Positions 29,982-39,437 of a DNA stretch of 41,689 nt are shown here, one piece after another. This DNA is from a virus, in IMG/VR virus record IMGVR_UViG_3300006999_000002, positions 1 through 41,689 of that record; one strand, given 5' to 3'. Position 1 is the first letter of the stretch, and each line of letters starts with the position of its first letter. Position numbers and translations under genes: made by a program. The notes beneath the pieces were generated by a model. The model ran no database searches and was not told the DNA's origin. It saw only the letters and a list, made by a program, of their open reading frames with translations.

Positions 29982-31985
29982 ATGGCTGAACGTCGTGTAC
30001 AGGTGCGCGACCTGCGGGAGGCACCGACACTTCGGCCCCAGGCCAATCCTACGCAAGGGTTCTTTGCGGAGCAGCCCAAGCGTGTGAACAAGACGGGACT
30101 CACTCAGGTAGCCGAGGCGCTCAAGGGTGTCCAACCGACTCTCCAGGACATCCTTGGGACCGCCCAGGAAGAGGCTACTGAGGAAGAGGTTGCCGAGGCA
30201 AGGCGGAAGTTCCGCGAGGCGAAAAAGCCCCTACGGAAAGCCATCAAGGATGGCGACATCCGTGAGGCTCAGTCCCCGGTATTCCGTCGGGCCTGGCGGC
30301 AGCAGAACCTCCGTCTCCAGGGACAGAAGTTCCAGAGCTTCCTCCGGGAGCAATACTCCAACAGTTCCGTCAAGAACTCGACTGATCCTGAGGCAGCCCT
30401 CGAGTTCGCCCAGGAGAAGTACAAGGAATTCGTCGATAACAACTCCGCGCTTCAGCAGGCCGACGACGTAGAAATGGCTGAGGCCTTTATCCCAGAGGCG
30501 GATAAGGCTATCAACGGGCTCCACCAGCAGCACGTCCAACAGACTGCGGCTCGGATCGAGAAGCAGGCCCGTCAGAATCTGAGCGTGGAAACCATTACTG
30601 CGGTTGACGACGCCCTTACCGCAGAACCGGCCTCCGTAGTGGAGCAGGCCGAGGGGACCAACAACATCATCGAGGCCCGCCATGAAGTGGCAGCCCGGGC
30701 GATTCAGTCCCGGCTTGACTCCATGATCGAAGACGGCATGTCCGGGAGCGACGCCAACGCTGTCGTGATCGAGTCCTTGGCCACGCAGGCTGAGAAGTAC
30801 GAAGACCCCGAACTCATGGAAGAGGTCCTCAAGCGTGTGTCTACCGGCAGCGGCCCGCTGTCGAAGACCGCTAAGGCTCGACAGGAACTCAACCAGGTCG
30901 AAGACAGCATCACGTCCAAGCAGATGCGTCGCTGGAGCTTCCAGCAGCGGGTCAAGGACGAGCAGGAAAAGCAGGCCAAGCAGCAGGCTGTGGAGAGCTT
31001 CGTCCAGGACCGAGTGGGCAAGCTCGGGCAGACCGAATCAAGCCAGCGGGCCAACGCCCTCCAGAACATGGACCCGTTCGACTACATCGAAGAGCAGGGC
31101 ATCACCGACCCGGATGTGGTTCAGTCCGTCCTGGCCATGGACAGCAAGCTCTCCCAAGGTGCCACTCGTACTATCGAGGATCAGGAGTATATCTCAAAGT
31201 TATATCAGCGGATGATCCAAGATCCGAGTGCGGTGGACCGCCAGGAGATCGTGTCGAATATCGGGGACCGCTACAGCACTTCCCGTGGCATGTCCATTCT
31301 CAATGACTACGAGACCATGGCGGCCACCACTGGAGAGGAGGGCAACAACGAGCACCCGTACTTGGACATGGGCGCGTATAAGACGCTCAAGGGTAAGTTC
31401 GACAACGTGCTCAAGCCGATGATCGACCTGGGTGGCACCCCCGAGCAGAACGCTACGAACGCCATGGTGGACTTTGAGCTTTCCATCCGAGAGTGGCTCC
31501 AGAAGAACCCGGACGTCGGCCGCGGCGAGTTCATCCGCCACGTCCGGGACGAGTTCAACACCATCACGGACCATTACTCCAATGCTGCGGGCCTGAACTT
31601 CGATGAGCCGCTAGGTTCCGGTGATTTCTTCGTCAACCAGCAGAATCAAGATCAAGCTCAGAGCAGCACACAGGCGGCACAGCAGGAGCAAACCAATCCG
31701 CAGGGGGATGATACCTCCCAGGGGAACAATGGACAGCCTGACGGCGCTCAGGCAGCGAGAGGCTCAACGGACAGCGAAGAGCAGGAAAAGGAGGCTGAAA
31801 CCCAAGACTCCCGAGACCTGACGTCCATCGAGACCTATCAGCAGATGACTACGATTGAGCGGGCTGAAGCGGTCGATCGCCTCAATCAGCTTCTGGAAGA
31901 AGGCCGCCTGACCCCTGAGCAAGCGGACAAAGCCTTTTCAGCACTGCAAGAAGCCGCCCGACAGGCCGCTCAAGGAGGCCAATAA
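29982..31985 (+). CDS. Internal virion protein gp15-like
   Basis: A 667-residue, almost wholly helical protein (T7 gp15 747 aa), rich in Gln and Glu. Start region RRVQVRDLREAPTLRPQANP, and a low-complexity Gln/Ser/Asn stretch at about 540-600 before the last helices. With gp14 and gp16 it makes the ejected core that spans the periplasm. AGGAGA precedes the ATG. The gp16-like gene follows after 3 bases. Assignment rests on order, size and composition. Confidence 0.85.
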   Translation: MAERRVQVRDLREAPTLRPQANPTQGFFAEQPKRVNKTGLTQVAEALKGVQPTLQDILGTAQEEATEEEVAEARRKFREAKKPLRKAIKDGDIREAQSPVFRRAWRQQNLRLQGQKFQSFLREQYSNSSVKNSTDPEAALEFAQEKYKEFVDNNSALQQADDVEMAEAFIPEADKAINGLHQQHVQQTAARIEKQARQNLSVETITAVDDALTAEPASVVEQAEGTNNIIEARHEVAARAIQSRLDSMIEDGMSGSDANAVVIESLATQAEKYEDPELMEEVLKRVSTGSGPLSKTAKARQELNQVEDSITSKQMRRWSFQQRVKDEQEKQAKQQAVESFVQDRVGKLGQTESSQRANALQNMDPFDYIEEQGITDPDVVQSVLAMDSKLSQGATRTIEDQEYISKLYQRMIQDPSAVDRQEIVSNIGDRYSTSRGMSILNDYETMAATTGEEGNNEHPYLDMGAYKTLKGKFDNVLKPMIDLGGTPEQNATNAMVDFELSIREWLQKNPDVGRGEFIRHVRDEFNTITDHYSNAAGLNFDEPLGSGDFFVNQQNQDQAQSSTQAAQQEQTNPQGDDTSQGNNGQPDGAQAARGSTDSEEQEKEAETQDSRDLTSIETYQQMTTIERAEAVDRLNQLLEEGRLTPEQADKAFSALQEAARQAAQGGQ

Positions 31986-31988
31986 TCC

Positions 31989-34900
31989 ATGGCAGAACAG
32001 GAAATCACAGACGCTGAGATCGCCCAGAGGGCAGCAGAAGCACGAAAGGCTATCAGCGACTCGGAGATTGCACAGAAGGCAAAGGAAGCTCGCCAGGATC
32101 TCAACGACCCCGACGGCTTCGTTGGGACCGCCAAGGACATCGGCCAGGGCATCGCCTCCGGTGCCCAGCGCGGCCTGGATGCGACTCTGAACCTGGCCGG
32201 CGATGCTGCGGAGTCCTTCATCAACTCCGATATGGCCCGGAGTGGCCCCGGCGGTTCCGCCCTAGAAGGCGAGGAGAAGGAATTCGAGCTAGGCACAGCC
32301 GAGAACCTCGGGGACATCCCCGACGCTGAGACCACGGCAGGCCAGCTGGCCAGCGGGCTCTCTCAGTTCGCTGTTGGCATGGTCGGCGGCGGCAAGGTGC
32401 TCAAGGCAGCCCAGTGGGCAAAGAGCGCCAGGCCAATAGTCCGCTCCATGGCTCAGGGTGCCATCGCTGACTTCGCGGCGTTCGAGGAGCACGAGAAGCG
32501 GCTGTCCAATCTTGTCGAAGAGACAGCCCCGGCTCTCTCCAGCCCGGTCACTCGCTTCCTGGCGGCGGACGAAGACGACGCCTGGTGGGAAGGCCGGCTG
32601 AAGAACACCGTCGAAGGGGCGGGCCTTGGAGCTACGGGCGACCTCTTGTTCCGCTCTGCGAAGTTCATCAAGAACGGCAAGCGGGCGGCCAAGGCTGACC
32701 CTCAGAAGGCCGTGGATGATGTCCAGCAAGGGGCAAAGGAACTCGACGAGACCCGTGAGCGTGCCGCTGCTCAGTTCGATGGGAGCGAACCACGGACTGA
32801 CCTCAAAGAGCAGGGCTCCCTGGGCGTTGACCAGGAACGCTCCCTGACCGGAGCGCAGAAGTTCCAGGTCGAAGAGGGCATGAACGCGGTCTCCCGTGGC
32901 CAGCCCGAGGCAAGATCGGTGGTGATGAATGACCCGGCTGATGTCGAGGCCACCAGGAAGATGTTCCAGATGGCCCAGGAAGGGAAGATCACCTTCGATG
33001 AAGCCAGCAAGAACATCCCCATCAACAACGCCGGGAAGTTCGTCAACCTGGAAGAGGACGCCAAGGTGGCAATGGACCGCATCGGTAGGGTCCTCCAGGA
33101 GACCAACCCGGACCTGATCAACGACAGCCAGTCTTGGGGTGCGGCCCGTAACATCGCGGACCACTTCCAGTCGAGCCCTGAGGAAGTCCTCAAGCGTGTC
33201 CGGGACCTCTCCGGTCAGTCTGAAGACATCCAGGCGACGGTCCTGGCAGCCAACAGCATGGCCGAGTCCGTGCTGAACGGCCTACCGAAGATGGCCCGTA
33301 AGGTCGAGGCAGGCGAGGCATCCCAGGAAGAATTCGATGCGCTCCTCGACTATGCGTTCCAGCTGGAAGAGGGCCTGAAGGGGACCTCCAAGACCATGGG
33401 CCGCGGGTTGAACATCCACAAGGCCCAGACCAAGGAAGGCGAAGAGGCGATCAACTTCAAGAACCTCCGAGAGCTAGTCCGCAACCCGGAGTTTGCCGGG
33501 GACAAGAAAGACTTCATGCGGAAGCTCCAGACCCTTGAGGACCACCCCAACGGTGTCGCCCGAGCCATGCGTGGTGCCTTCAGCCGAAAGGCGTGGGACC
33601 TACACAATGAGGTATGGCTTAACGCCTTGCTCTCAGGGCCGAAGACCCACGTCATCAACCAGACCTCCAACGCCATCCAGGCCGTACTCCACCCGGCAGA
33701 GAACCTGGTCGGAGGTGCCATACGACGCGACCCGCGCTCTATGCGCCACGCCCTGAACCAGTACGCCGGGATGGTCCAGTACGCTGGCGATGCGATGCGC
33801 TACGCCGGCCGAGCGATGAAGCAAGAGGACCCGATCCTCGATCCCTTCCATGTCCCGACCGAGCAGTTGGGCCGCAACAAGCAGACCAGCGAAGCCCTCG
33901 GGGCTGTCGGGAAGTTTGTTGGCGGCGAGACGGGCGAGAAGATCGGCCGAGGGACCGGCGCTGTCTTGCGGACTCCTACCAGGCTCCTGGCTGTAGGTGA
34001 CGAGTTCTGGAAGCAGCTTCAGTACCGATCCAAGCTCTACGCTATGGCTACCGACGAGGCTGCCCGCCGGAACCTGAGCACCGAGAAGACCGTTGACCTT
34101 GGCGGCGGTAAGAAAGCCTCCGAGTTCGACCAGTACGTGGCGGACTACTTTGAGGCTGGCTTCGACGACGCAGGCCGGGCCGCCAATCCTCGGGCACTGG
34201 AAGCAGCCCAGGAGCAGACGTTTACCCAGCCTCTGCGGGAAGGGACTGTCGGTAAGAGAGTCCAGCAGATTACCAATGAGAACCCTGCTACGAAGCTCCT
34301 GATGCCATTCGTTCGAACTCCGACGAATTTGTTCAGGCAGGCTTGGCAACGGACGCCTGGGATAAACCTACTCCAGGCAGAGTACCGTGAGGCTTTGAAG
34401 TCCGCGGACCCTGTGAAGCGTTCCCAGGCCCTCGGGAAGATGGCTTCCGGGTCGGCCTTCTGGAGCACCGCGTTGGGCCTTGGTGCCAACGGCCAGATCA
34501 CAGGCGGCGGGCCCAGCGACCCTGAGATCCGCAGTAAGATACGTGAAAACGGCTGGAAGCCATACGCCGTCAAGATCGGGGACAAGTACCACCAGTTCAA
34601 CCGATTGGACCCTGTGGGAATGATCTTCGGCATCGCCGGGGACGTGGCCGAGGCCGGGGCCGATCTGGCGGACAAGCAGGTGGATGAACTCTCCATTGGC
34701 ATGACCATCGCTGCCGCAGAGGACATCTTCAGCGGGGCCGATTCGGTAGGCCCGGAAAAGGCCGCCCAGTTCGCGCAGGACGCAGCCTTGGCCGTACCGA
34801 AGAACCTCGCTAGCAAGACCTACATGAAGGCTCTGACGGATACGCTGACCGCAGTGATGGAAGGGCAGGAGAGCCGTGCTGCGACGCTCATTGAGAGCCG

Positions 34901-35555
34901 TGCTGGCTCCTATGTCCCGAACTTCCTGCGGCAGTCCCGTAAGGCTATGGACCCAACAATCCGAGAGGTCCGGGGCGTGGTCGATTCGATGAAGGCGGGC
35001 ATCCCCGGATTCGCTGACGACCTCGAAGCCCAGCGCAATGTCTTCGGCGAGAAGGTCATGCGGAAGGGTAGTCCCATTCAGCGGCTCCTGTCTCCGGTGT
35101 CTGTGAGTAAGGAAGAGGAAGACCCGGTGGTCACCGAAATGGTGGACCTTGGGAAGAGCTTCCCGGGTGTGCCCGAGGAGAAGGGCAATCTGAAGCTCAC
35201 GGCGTTCACTGACTCCAACGGGAACACCGCCTGGTCCAGGTGGAACGACCTGGTGAAGAACAGTGGAATGAAGGACCGGATGCGGGAAATGATCCAGAGC
35301 GATCAGTACCAGCGAATGTCGGAAGGTGCCAGGGACATTGACATCAGCTACCCAGGCACCAAGAGCCACGTCCTGGGCAGGATCCTCAACGAGCACCAGC
35401 GGAAGACCTTTGCCGAGTTGGTGAAAAAGCACGGAGACGAGTTCACGTCCGAATCAGGCATGAGCTTGTTCCAAGCCTTCGAGAACGAGAAGAGGAACGA
35501 GGCGAGCGTCAAGCAAGGCTCCGCTACCGCGGACGAACTCTTCCCTGTCCAATAA
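31989..35555 (+). CDS. Internal virion protein gp16-like, no transglycosylase domain
   Basis: The largest protein in the window, 1188 residues (T7 gp16 1318 aa). The N terminus contains a repeated helical unit (ITDAEIAQRAAEARKA, then ISDSEIAQKAKEARQD). In T7 the first 150 residues are a soluble lytic transglycosylase with catalytic Glu37. Here no ESxF...GxxGLMQ-type motif is visible. The middle (400-800) is helical, with a Gly/Ala-rich hydrophobic stretch near 120-160 and another near 775-800 (ALGKMASGSAFWSTALGLGANG). It should form the ejectosome with gp15 and thread DNA into the cell. How the cell wall is opened is then unclear. Confidence 0.85.
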   Translation: MAEQEITDAEIAQRAAEARKAISDSEIAQKAKEARQDLNDPDGFVGTAKDIGQGIASGAQRGLDATLNLAGDAAESFINSDMARSGPGGSALEGEEKEFELGTAENLGDIPDAETTAGQLASGLSQFAVGMVGGGKVLKAAQWAKSARPIVRSMAQGAIADFAAFEEHEKRLSNLVEETAPALSSPVTRFLAADEDDAWWEGRLKNTVEGAGLGATGDLLFRSAKFIKNGKRAAKADPQKAVDDVQQGAKELDETRERAAAQFDGSEPRTDLKEQGSLGVDQERSLTGAQKFQVEEGMNAVSRGQPEARSVVMNDPADVEATRKMFQMAQEGKITFDEASKNIPINNAGKFVNLEEDAKVAMDRIGRVLQETNPDLINDSQSWGAARNIADHFQSSPEEVLKRVRDLSGQSEDIQATVLAANSMAESVLNGLPKMARKVEAGEASQEEFDALLDYAFQLEEGLKGTSKTMGRGLNIHKAQTKEGEEAINFKNLRELVRNPEFAGDKKDFMRKLQTLEDHPNGVARAMRGAFSRKAWDLHNEVWLNALLSGPKTHVINQTSNAIQAVLHPAENLVGGAIRRDPRSMRHALNQYAGMVQYAGDAMRYAGRAMKQEDPILDPFHVPTEQLGRNKQTSEALGAVGKFVGGETGEKIGRGTGAVLRTPTRLLAVGDEFWKQLQYRSKLYAMATDEAARRNLSTEKTVDLGGGKKASEFDQYVADYFEAGFDDAGRAANPRALEAAQEQTFTQPLREGTVGKRVQQITNENPATKLLMPFVRTPTNLFRQAWQRTPGINLLQAEYREALKSADPVKRSQALGKMASGSAFWSTALGLGANGQITGGGPSDPEIRSKIRENGWKPYAVKIGDKYHQFNRLDPVGMIFGIAGDVAEAGADLADKQVDELSIGMTIAAAEDIFSGADSVGPEKAAQFAQDAALAVPKNLASKTYMKALTDTLTAVMEGQESRAATLIESRAGSYVPNFLRQSRKAMDPTIREVRGVVDSMKAGIPGFADDLEAQRNVFGEKVMRKGSPIQRLLSPVSVSKEEEDPVVTEMVDLGKSFPGVPEEKGNLKLTAFTDSNGNTAWSRWNDLVKNSGMKDRMREMIQSDQYQRMSEGARDIDISYPGTKSHVLGRILNEHQRKTFAELVKKHGDEFTSESGMSLFQAFENEKRNEASVKQGSATADELFPVQ

Positions 35556-35575
35556 GGGGGCCCTTCGGGGCCTCC
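35556..35575 (+). terminator. Hairpin with TTCG tetraloop before tail fibre
   Basis: GGGGGCCC (35556-35563) and GGGCCTCC (35568-35575) enclose TTCG, the very stable cUUCGg tetraloop, starting at the gp16 stop. The tail is CTCCCTTT, so termination would be weak. It may adjust fibre expression or protect mRNA. Confidence 0.6.
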
Positions 35576-35597
35576 TCCCTTTCCAGGAGAACACCCA

Positions 35598-36614
35598 ATG
35601 GCATTCAGTTTCGTCACCCTAACGGGCGACGGGAGCACGAATACGTTTTCATTCAGCTTCCCGTATATCTCCCGGTCCCACATCAAGGTAACCGTCGGTG
35701 GTGTGGAAGACACCGGCTTCCAGTTCATCAACGACACCACCATAGAGACCTCAGAAACCCCCTCGAACGGGGAGCAGGTCATCATTTCTCGGAACACCCC
35801 GCAGTCGTCCCTGATCGACTTCGCTGATGGCGCAACCCTGGTGGAGTCGGACATGGACACCATGCTCAATCAGTCCATCTACCTGACTCAGGAAGCCCGA
35901 GATCAGGTGGTCAACACGATCTCCCTGAACAATGGCCAGTGGGATGCCCAAAGCTCTCAGTTCACCAACGTTCCTGAGCCTACTGGAGACGGCCAGGTGG
36001 CCACGAAGGGCTACGCTGATACCGTCAAGGACGAGACCAAAACGTTCCGTAACGAGGCGCAAACGGCAGCCAATAACGCTGACGCTGCGGCCGTTGATTC
36101 TGAGACGGCCAGGGATGATTCCAGGGCCTGGGCCACCACTCCTCAGAATACCGAGTTCACCGACAGTCAGCAGGTAACCGGGTTCTCGGCCAAGCATTGG
36201 GCCAAGGAAGCCCAGGGAGCAGCCAATTCAATCCCCGGATATGAAGAGCAGGTGGTCTCTTTGGGAGGCGACTTCGCGGGAGACGAAGTGGCTCACTTTG
36301 TCCGCGTCGGGAATGTGGTCACCATGCACCTGGTCAACGCCGGCAACTCTAGCGGTCGAGTGGATTTCAGCGTCAATACAAGCGAGGCAATTTCCGGCGC
36401 GGATGTAATTCCCTCCAGCATGGTTCCTGCCCGGGACTTCGGACTTTACAAGACGCACACGGACCCAGACGTTACGGTGAACGCGGTGTTGCGCCTAGGC
36501 GGCAGTAGGCGGGTTGTCGTTCATCTCAACAGTGGCGCGGACGGAAGCAATGTTTCCTCCTCACATTCTTTCACCCAGCTGTCCATGACCTGGACGCTTT
36601 CTCAGAACTTCTAA
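35598..36614 (+). CDS. Tail fibre 1 (T7 gp17 N-terminal domain)
   Basis: A 338-residue protein. Residues 1-120 match the T7 gp17 N-terminal attachment domain: TLTGDGSTNTFSFSFPYISRSHIKV, ISRNTPQSSLIDFADGATL, SIYLTQEARDQV. A helical stem (150-210, EAQTAANNADAAAVDSETARD) and a beta-rich end with no known fold follow (LSMTWTLSQNF at the C terminus). Short for a fibre. It may be an adaptor or a short fibre that works with the next gene, which has its own copy of the N-terminal domain. AGGAGA precedes the start. Confidence 0.9.
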   Translation: MAFSFVTLTGDGSTNTFSFSFPYISRSHIKVTVGGVEDTGFQFINDTTIETSETPSNGEQVIISRNTPQSSLIDFADGATLVESDMDTMLNQSIYLTQEARDQVVNTISLNNGQWDAQSSQFTNVPEPTGDGQVATKGYADTVKDETKTFRNEAQTAANNADAAAVDSETARDDSRAWATTPQNTEFTDSQQVTGFSAKHWAKEAQGAANSIPGYEEQVVSLGGDFAGDEVAHFVRVGNVVTMHLVNAGNSSGRVDFSVNTSEAISGADVIPSSMVPARDFGLYKTHTDPDVTVNAVLRLGGSRRVVVHLNSGADGSNVSSSHSFTQLSMTWTLSQNF

Positions 36615-36622
36615 GGTGAACC

Positions 36623-38515
36623 ATGGCTGATTCCTTCGTTCGTTACACGGGGGATGGCAGCACGGTCCAGTTCAACGTCCCCTTCCCTTACATCGAGAAG
36701 GGGCACGTCAGCGCCAATGTGGAGGGGACCACGGTCTCCTTCACTTGGATCAATGACAGCCTGATCGAACTGAACTCCGCCCCGGCCAACGGGGACACTG
36801 TGTCCATCCGCCGGAACACCCCTACTCAGCCCCTTGTAGACTTCTCTGACGGCTCCGTGTTGTCCGAGCAGGGGCTTGATCTTCTCACCACGCAGAACAT
36901 CTACCTCTCGCAGGAAGCCCACGACCGAGTTGGGGAGGCCATAGCGGTCAACGACTCGGGCGAAATCGACGCTCAGGGCAACCCCATCGTCAATGTGGCC
37001 GACCCTCAGGACCCTCAGGACGCCGCAACGAAGAACTGGGCGCTCAACACAGGCGGCTCCTTCGTCAGCGACGCCCAGAACTACGCCCAAGAATCCGAAG
37101 AGTGGGCCACCAAGATCGGAGGTACGGTCGATGGTAGCGAGTATTCCGCCAAGCATTACGCTCAGGAGAGCGCAACGAGCGCCTCAGAGGCGGACACCGA
37201 CGCAACGACCGCTCAGAACGCTGCTTCGAGCGCCCAAACGTACCGTGACGAAGCCTTCGACTGGGCTGAAGCGCCCGAGGACACGTCTGTCAACGACTCT
37301 GCGGGCCATAGTGGCTTCTCTGCGTTCCATTGGTCGCAGAAGGCCGCGGACAACGCGCCTGTTCAGAGCGTAAATGGCTTCACCGGGGACGTCTCCCTGG
37401 ACTACACTCACGTCAACGCCCTCCCGGACACCTATACCGCGCCTGTCCAGAGCGTAAATGGCTTCACCGGGGCCGTCTCCCTGGACTACACGCACGTCAA
37501 CGCCCTCCCGGACACCTATACCGCGCCTGTGCAGAGCGTGGAAGGTAAGACCGGAGCGGTGACCCTGTCCAAAGGTGACGTAGGGCTGTCCAACGTCCCC
37601 AATGAGGACGCCACCAACCCCGCCAACCTGGACCAAAACGGAGCTACAGGCGGACAGGTACTTGCCTGGGACACTGGGCTGAACCAATGGGAGCCCATCT
37701 ACCAAGTCCGCGAGGTCAACGGGAAGACTGGGGTCGTCACTCTAGGCGCTGCGGACGTCAACGCTCTCCCGGACACCTATACCGCGCCTGTGCAGCTGGA
37801 CCAGAACAACAAGTTCGCCAGCGGCGTCAACGGCGGCCAGCAGACTATCCAGGGAACTAACCCCAACCTTGTCCTGGAAGAGACCGACACGACGAACGGG
37901 AACATCGAGCTTCGTGTTTCGTCGGGTACCTACTTTGTGGCTCAGGTAGACGACACCTACGGTTCAGCAACGACCGTCTGGTCTACCAGCCCCTCAGGCA
38001 GCCACTCTGCCACGGGACTCAGGATCAAGGGCGTAGGAGATCCCGCTCTTTCGACGGACGCGGCCCACAAGGGCTACGTGGATAGCCGTTTTGAAGTCGT
38101 CTCTGCGGCTGATCAAAGCGGAGGCCAGTCTATAGGGACCTCCTTTAGTCCTTTAGCGTTCGCGAATCAGACCTACAACAATGCGTCTTGGATTTCTGTC
38201 TCCGCGGATAACAAACAGTTCCAGGTGAATCAATCTGGGGTGTACCTGGTCATGTGGAAGGGATCTGCTGATGCATCGGGCACTTCCCGTTATTCATGCG
38301 ATTGGGTCTTAACTGTGAACGATGTCGAAGCAACGGGGAGTCGGGTAGCTACATACCATCGAACGACCAGCGACGGCCGAAACACGGGCTCCAGTCAAAT
38401 GGTTCACTCGCTTAGTGCGAGCGACGTCTTAAAAGTGAAAGCAAAAGCGAACGCTTCGGGAGTCCTTTCAACTTACCCTGGTGGCAGTTCCATAACCATC
38501 TGGAAGATCGGATAA
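36623..38515 (+). CDS. Tail fibre 2 with C1q/TNF-like tip
   Basis: A 630-residue paralogue of the upstream fibre. Residues 1-115 repeat the gp17 attachment domain (RYTGDGSTVQFNVPFPYIEKGHV, VDFSDGSVLSEQGLD). A helical region with SGFSAFHWSQKA follows, then repeats with NGxTGxVxL and ALPDTYTAP (245-400). The last 140 residues (AADQSGGQSIGTSFSPLAF..., QVNQSGVYLVMWKGSA, GSSITIWKIG) look like a C1q/TNF jelly roll, a common receptor-binding tip. It decides host range. An 84-bp direct repeat lies within it. Confidence 0.9.
   Translation: MADSFVRYTGDGSTVQFNVPFPYIEKGHVSANVEGTTVSFTWINDSLIELNSAPANGDTVSIRRNTPTQPLVDFSDGSVLSEQGLDLLTTQNIYLSQEAHDRVGEAIAVNDSGEIDAQGNPIVNVADPQDPQDAATKNWALNTGGSFVSDAQNYAQESEEWATKIGGTVDGSEYSAKHYAQESATSASEADTDATTAQNAASSAQTYRDEAFDWAEAPEDTSVNDSAGHSGFSAFHWSQKAADNAPVQSVNGFTGDVSLDYTHVNALPDTYTAPVQSVNGFTGAVSLDYTHVNALPDTYTAPVQSVEGKTGAVTLSKGDVGLSNVPNEDATNPANLDQNGATGGQVLAWDTGLNQWEPIYQVREVNGKTGVVTLGAADVNALPDTYTAPVQLDQNNKFASGVNGGQQTIQGTNPNLVLEETDTTNGNIELRVSSGTYFVAQVDDTYGSATTVWSTSPSGSHSATGLRIKGVGDPALSTDAAHKGYVDSRFEVVSAADQSGGQSIGTSFSPLAFANQTYNNASWISVSADNKQFQVNQSGVYLVMWKGSADASGTSRYSCDWVLTVNDVEATGSRVATYHRTTSDGRNTGSSQMVHSLSASDVLKVKAKANASGVLSTYPGGSSITIWKIG
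37355..37522 (+). repeat. 84-bp tandem repeat in tail fibre 2
   Basis: Two nearly identical 84-bp units (37355-37438, 37439-37522) encode 28 residues each, APVQSVNGFTG(D/A)VSLDYTHVN and ALPDTYT. A diverged third unit starts at 37523 and part of a fourth lies near 37709-37795 (ALPDTYTAPVQ again). Few silent differences between units 1 and 2 indicate a recent duplication. Fibre length can change by recombination here. Confidence 0.9.
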
Positions 38516-38877
38516 TGGCAGCCCTGCGACGACATAAACCATACCACAGCGAAGAGGACGATAGGAGTCTTGTGTCCGACGAACAAGAACTGCTCCTGAT
38601 GCTGGGGCGTTTGGACTCCAAAATCGACCACATCGCCCAGAAACAGGACTCCTTCGAGAAACACTGGGATTCCATTGAGTCCCGGGTCAACAAAATCGAA
38701 CAGACCCAGGCCGGCAATTCCAGCATGAGCAGCGTAGTGGACCGCGTTCGGAAACTAGAAGAATCCAACGCCCAGGCTGTAGGCCGCCGTAGGACCATCT
38801 GGGCTGGCCTCGGGCTGGCCGTAGCGATCACGTCTGCCGGCATCACCGCAGTCACCAAGTACCTATTAGGGATGTGA
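38515..38877 (+). CDS. Holin-like / XhlA-like coiled-coil membrane protein
   Basis: A 120-residue protein, start overlapping the fibre stop (TAATG). Coiled coil at about 20-85 (LLLMLGRLDSKIDHIAQKQD, VVDRVRKLEE), then a basic QAVGRRRT and one C-terminal hydrophobic segment (95-118, IWAGLGLAVAITSAGITAVTKYL). The layout is that of XhlA-type and T7 gp17.5-position proteins. T7 has its holin 17.5 exactly here, between fibre and small terminase. So there are two holin candidates in this genome. Confidence 0.6.
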   Translation: MAALRRHKPYHSEEDDRSLVSDEQELLLMLGRLDSKIDHIAQKQDSFEKHWDSIESRVNKIEQTQAGNSSMSSVVDRVRKLEESNAQAVGRRRTIWAGLGLAVAITSAGITAVTKYLLGM

Positions 38878-38878
38878 T

Positions 38879-39127
38879 ATGAGCAAGGCAACCAGCGACA
38901 TCCTCGAGAGCCTTCACGGTGTCCTTGCCGAGGATCTGATTGAGCGCATCAAGAGTGGCGAGGCCAAGGCCAGCGACCTGAATGTGGCCCGTCAGTTCCT
39001 CAAGGACAACGGCATCGAGCAGATTCCCACCCGTGACAACGAGACCGGGCGGCTAGTCCAGCAGCTTCCCTTCGATGCCGAAGAGGAAGGGGCCAACGTC
39101 GTTCCCTTCGCCAACAAAGAGGACTAA
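38879..39127 (+). CDS. Terminase small subunit (T7 gp18-like)
   Basis: An 82-residue protein (T7 gp18 89 aa). LESLHGVLAEDLIERIKSGEAKASDLNVARQFLKDNGIEQIP agrees with the gp18 pattern. It recognises concatemeric DNA and modulates the large subunit in packaging. Location is as in T7. Confidence 0.9.
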   Translation: MSKATSDILESLHGVLAEDLIERIKSGEAKASDLNVARQFLKDNGIEQIPTRDNETGRLVQQLPFDAEEEGANVVPFANKED

Positions 39128-39130
39128 CAC

Positions 39131-39418
39131 ATGGCTTTAGACTACTCTGAGATTCTCAGCAACGCCGGCTCCGGCGCGTCCAACGCAGTGGAGTCGCATC
39201 TTCGCGGCCCGGTAGGTATCTTCATTCAGGGGACTCCTGATGGGGCCACTGTGGATGTTGAAGCGAACTTCGATGGTTCCAACTTCCACTCAGTCCAAAC
39301 CGGCCTAACCACTGGCTACACTTTCGATAACATCGTGGCTCCCTACGTCCGGGCTATCGTCAACGGCGGCACCAGCCCCTCCCTGACTGTCCGTATCTAT
39401 CACGGACCCCTCAGCTAG
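39131..39418 (+). CDS. Small beta-rich protein, 95 aa
   Basis: A 95-residue protein following the small terminase by 3 bases. After a helical start, residues 27-92 alternate short strands: GPVGIFIQGTPDGATVDVEANFDG, FHSVQTGLTTGYTF, YVRAIVNGGTSPSLTVRIYHG. This fits a small beta-sandwich such as a capsid decoration or fibre-associated protein. T7 has Rz/Rz1 (18.5/18.7) at this place, which are absent here. No family is assigned. Confidence 0.65.
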   Translation: MALDYSEILSNAGSGASNAVESHLRGPVGIFIQGTPDGATVDVEANFDGSNFHSVQTGLTTGYTFDNIVAPYVRAIVNGGTSPSLTVRIYHGPLS

Positions 39419-39437
39419 ATCGGAGCCGCTCACAGCC

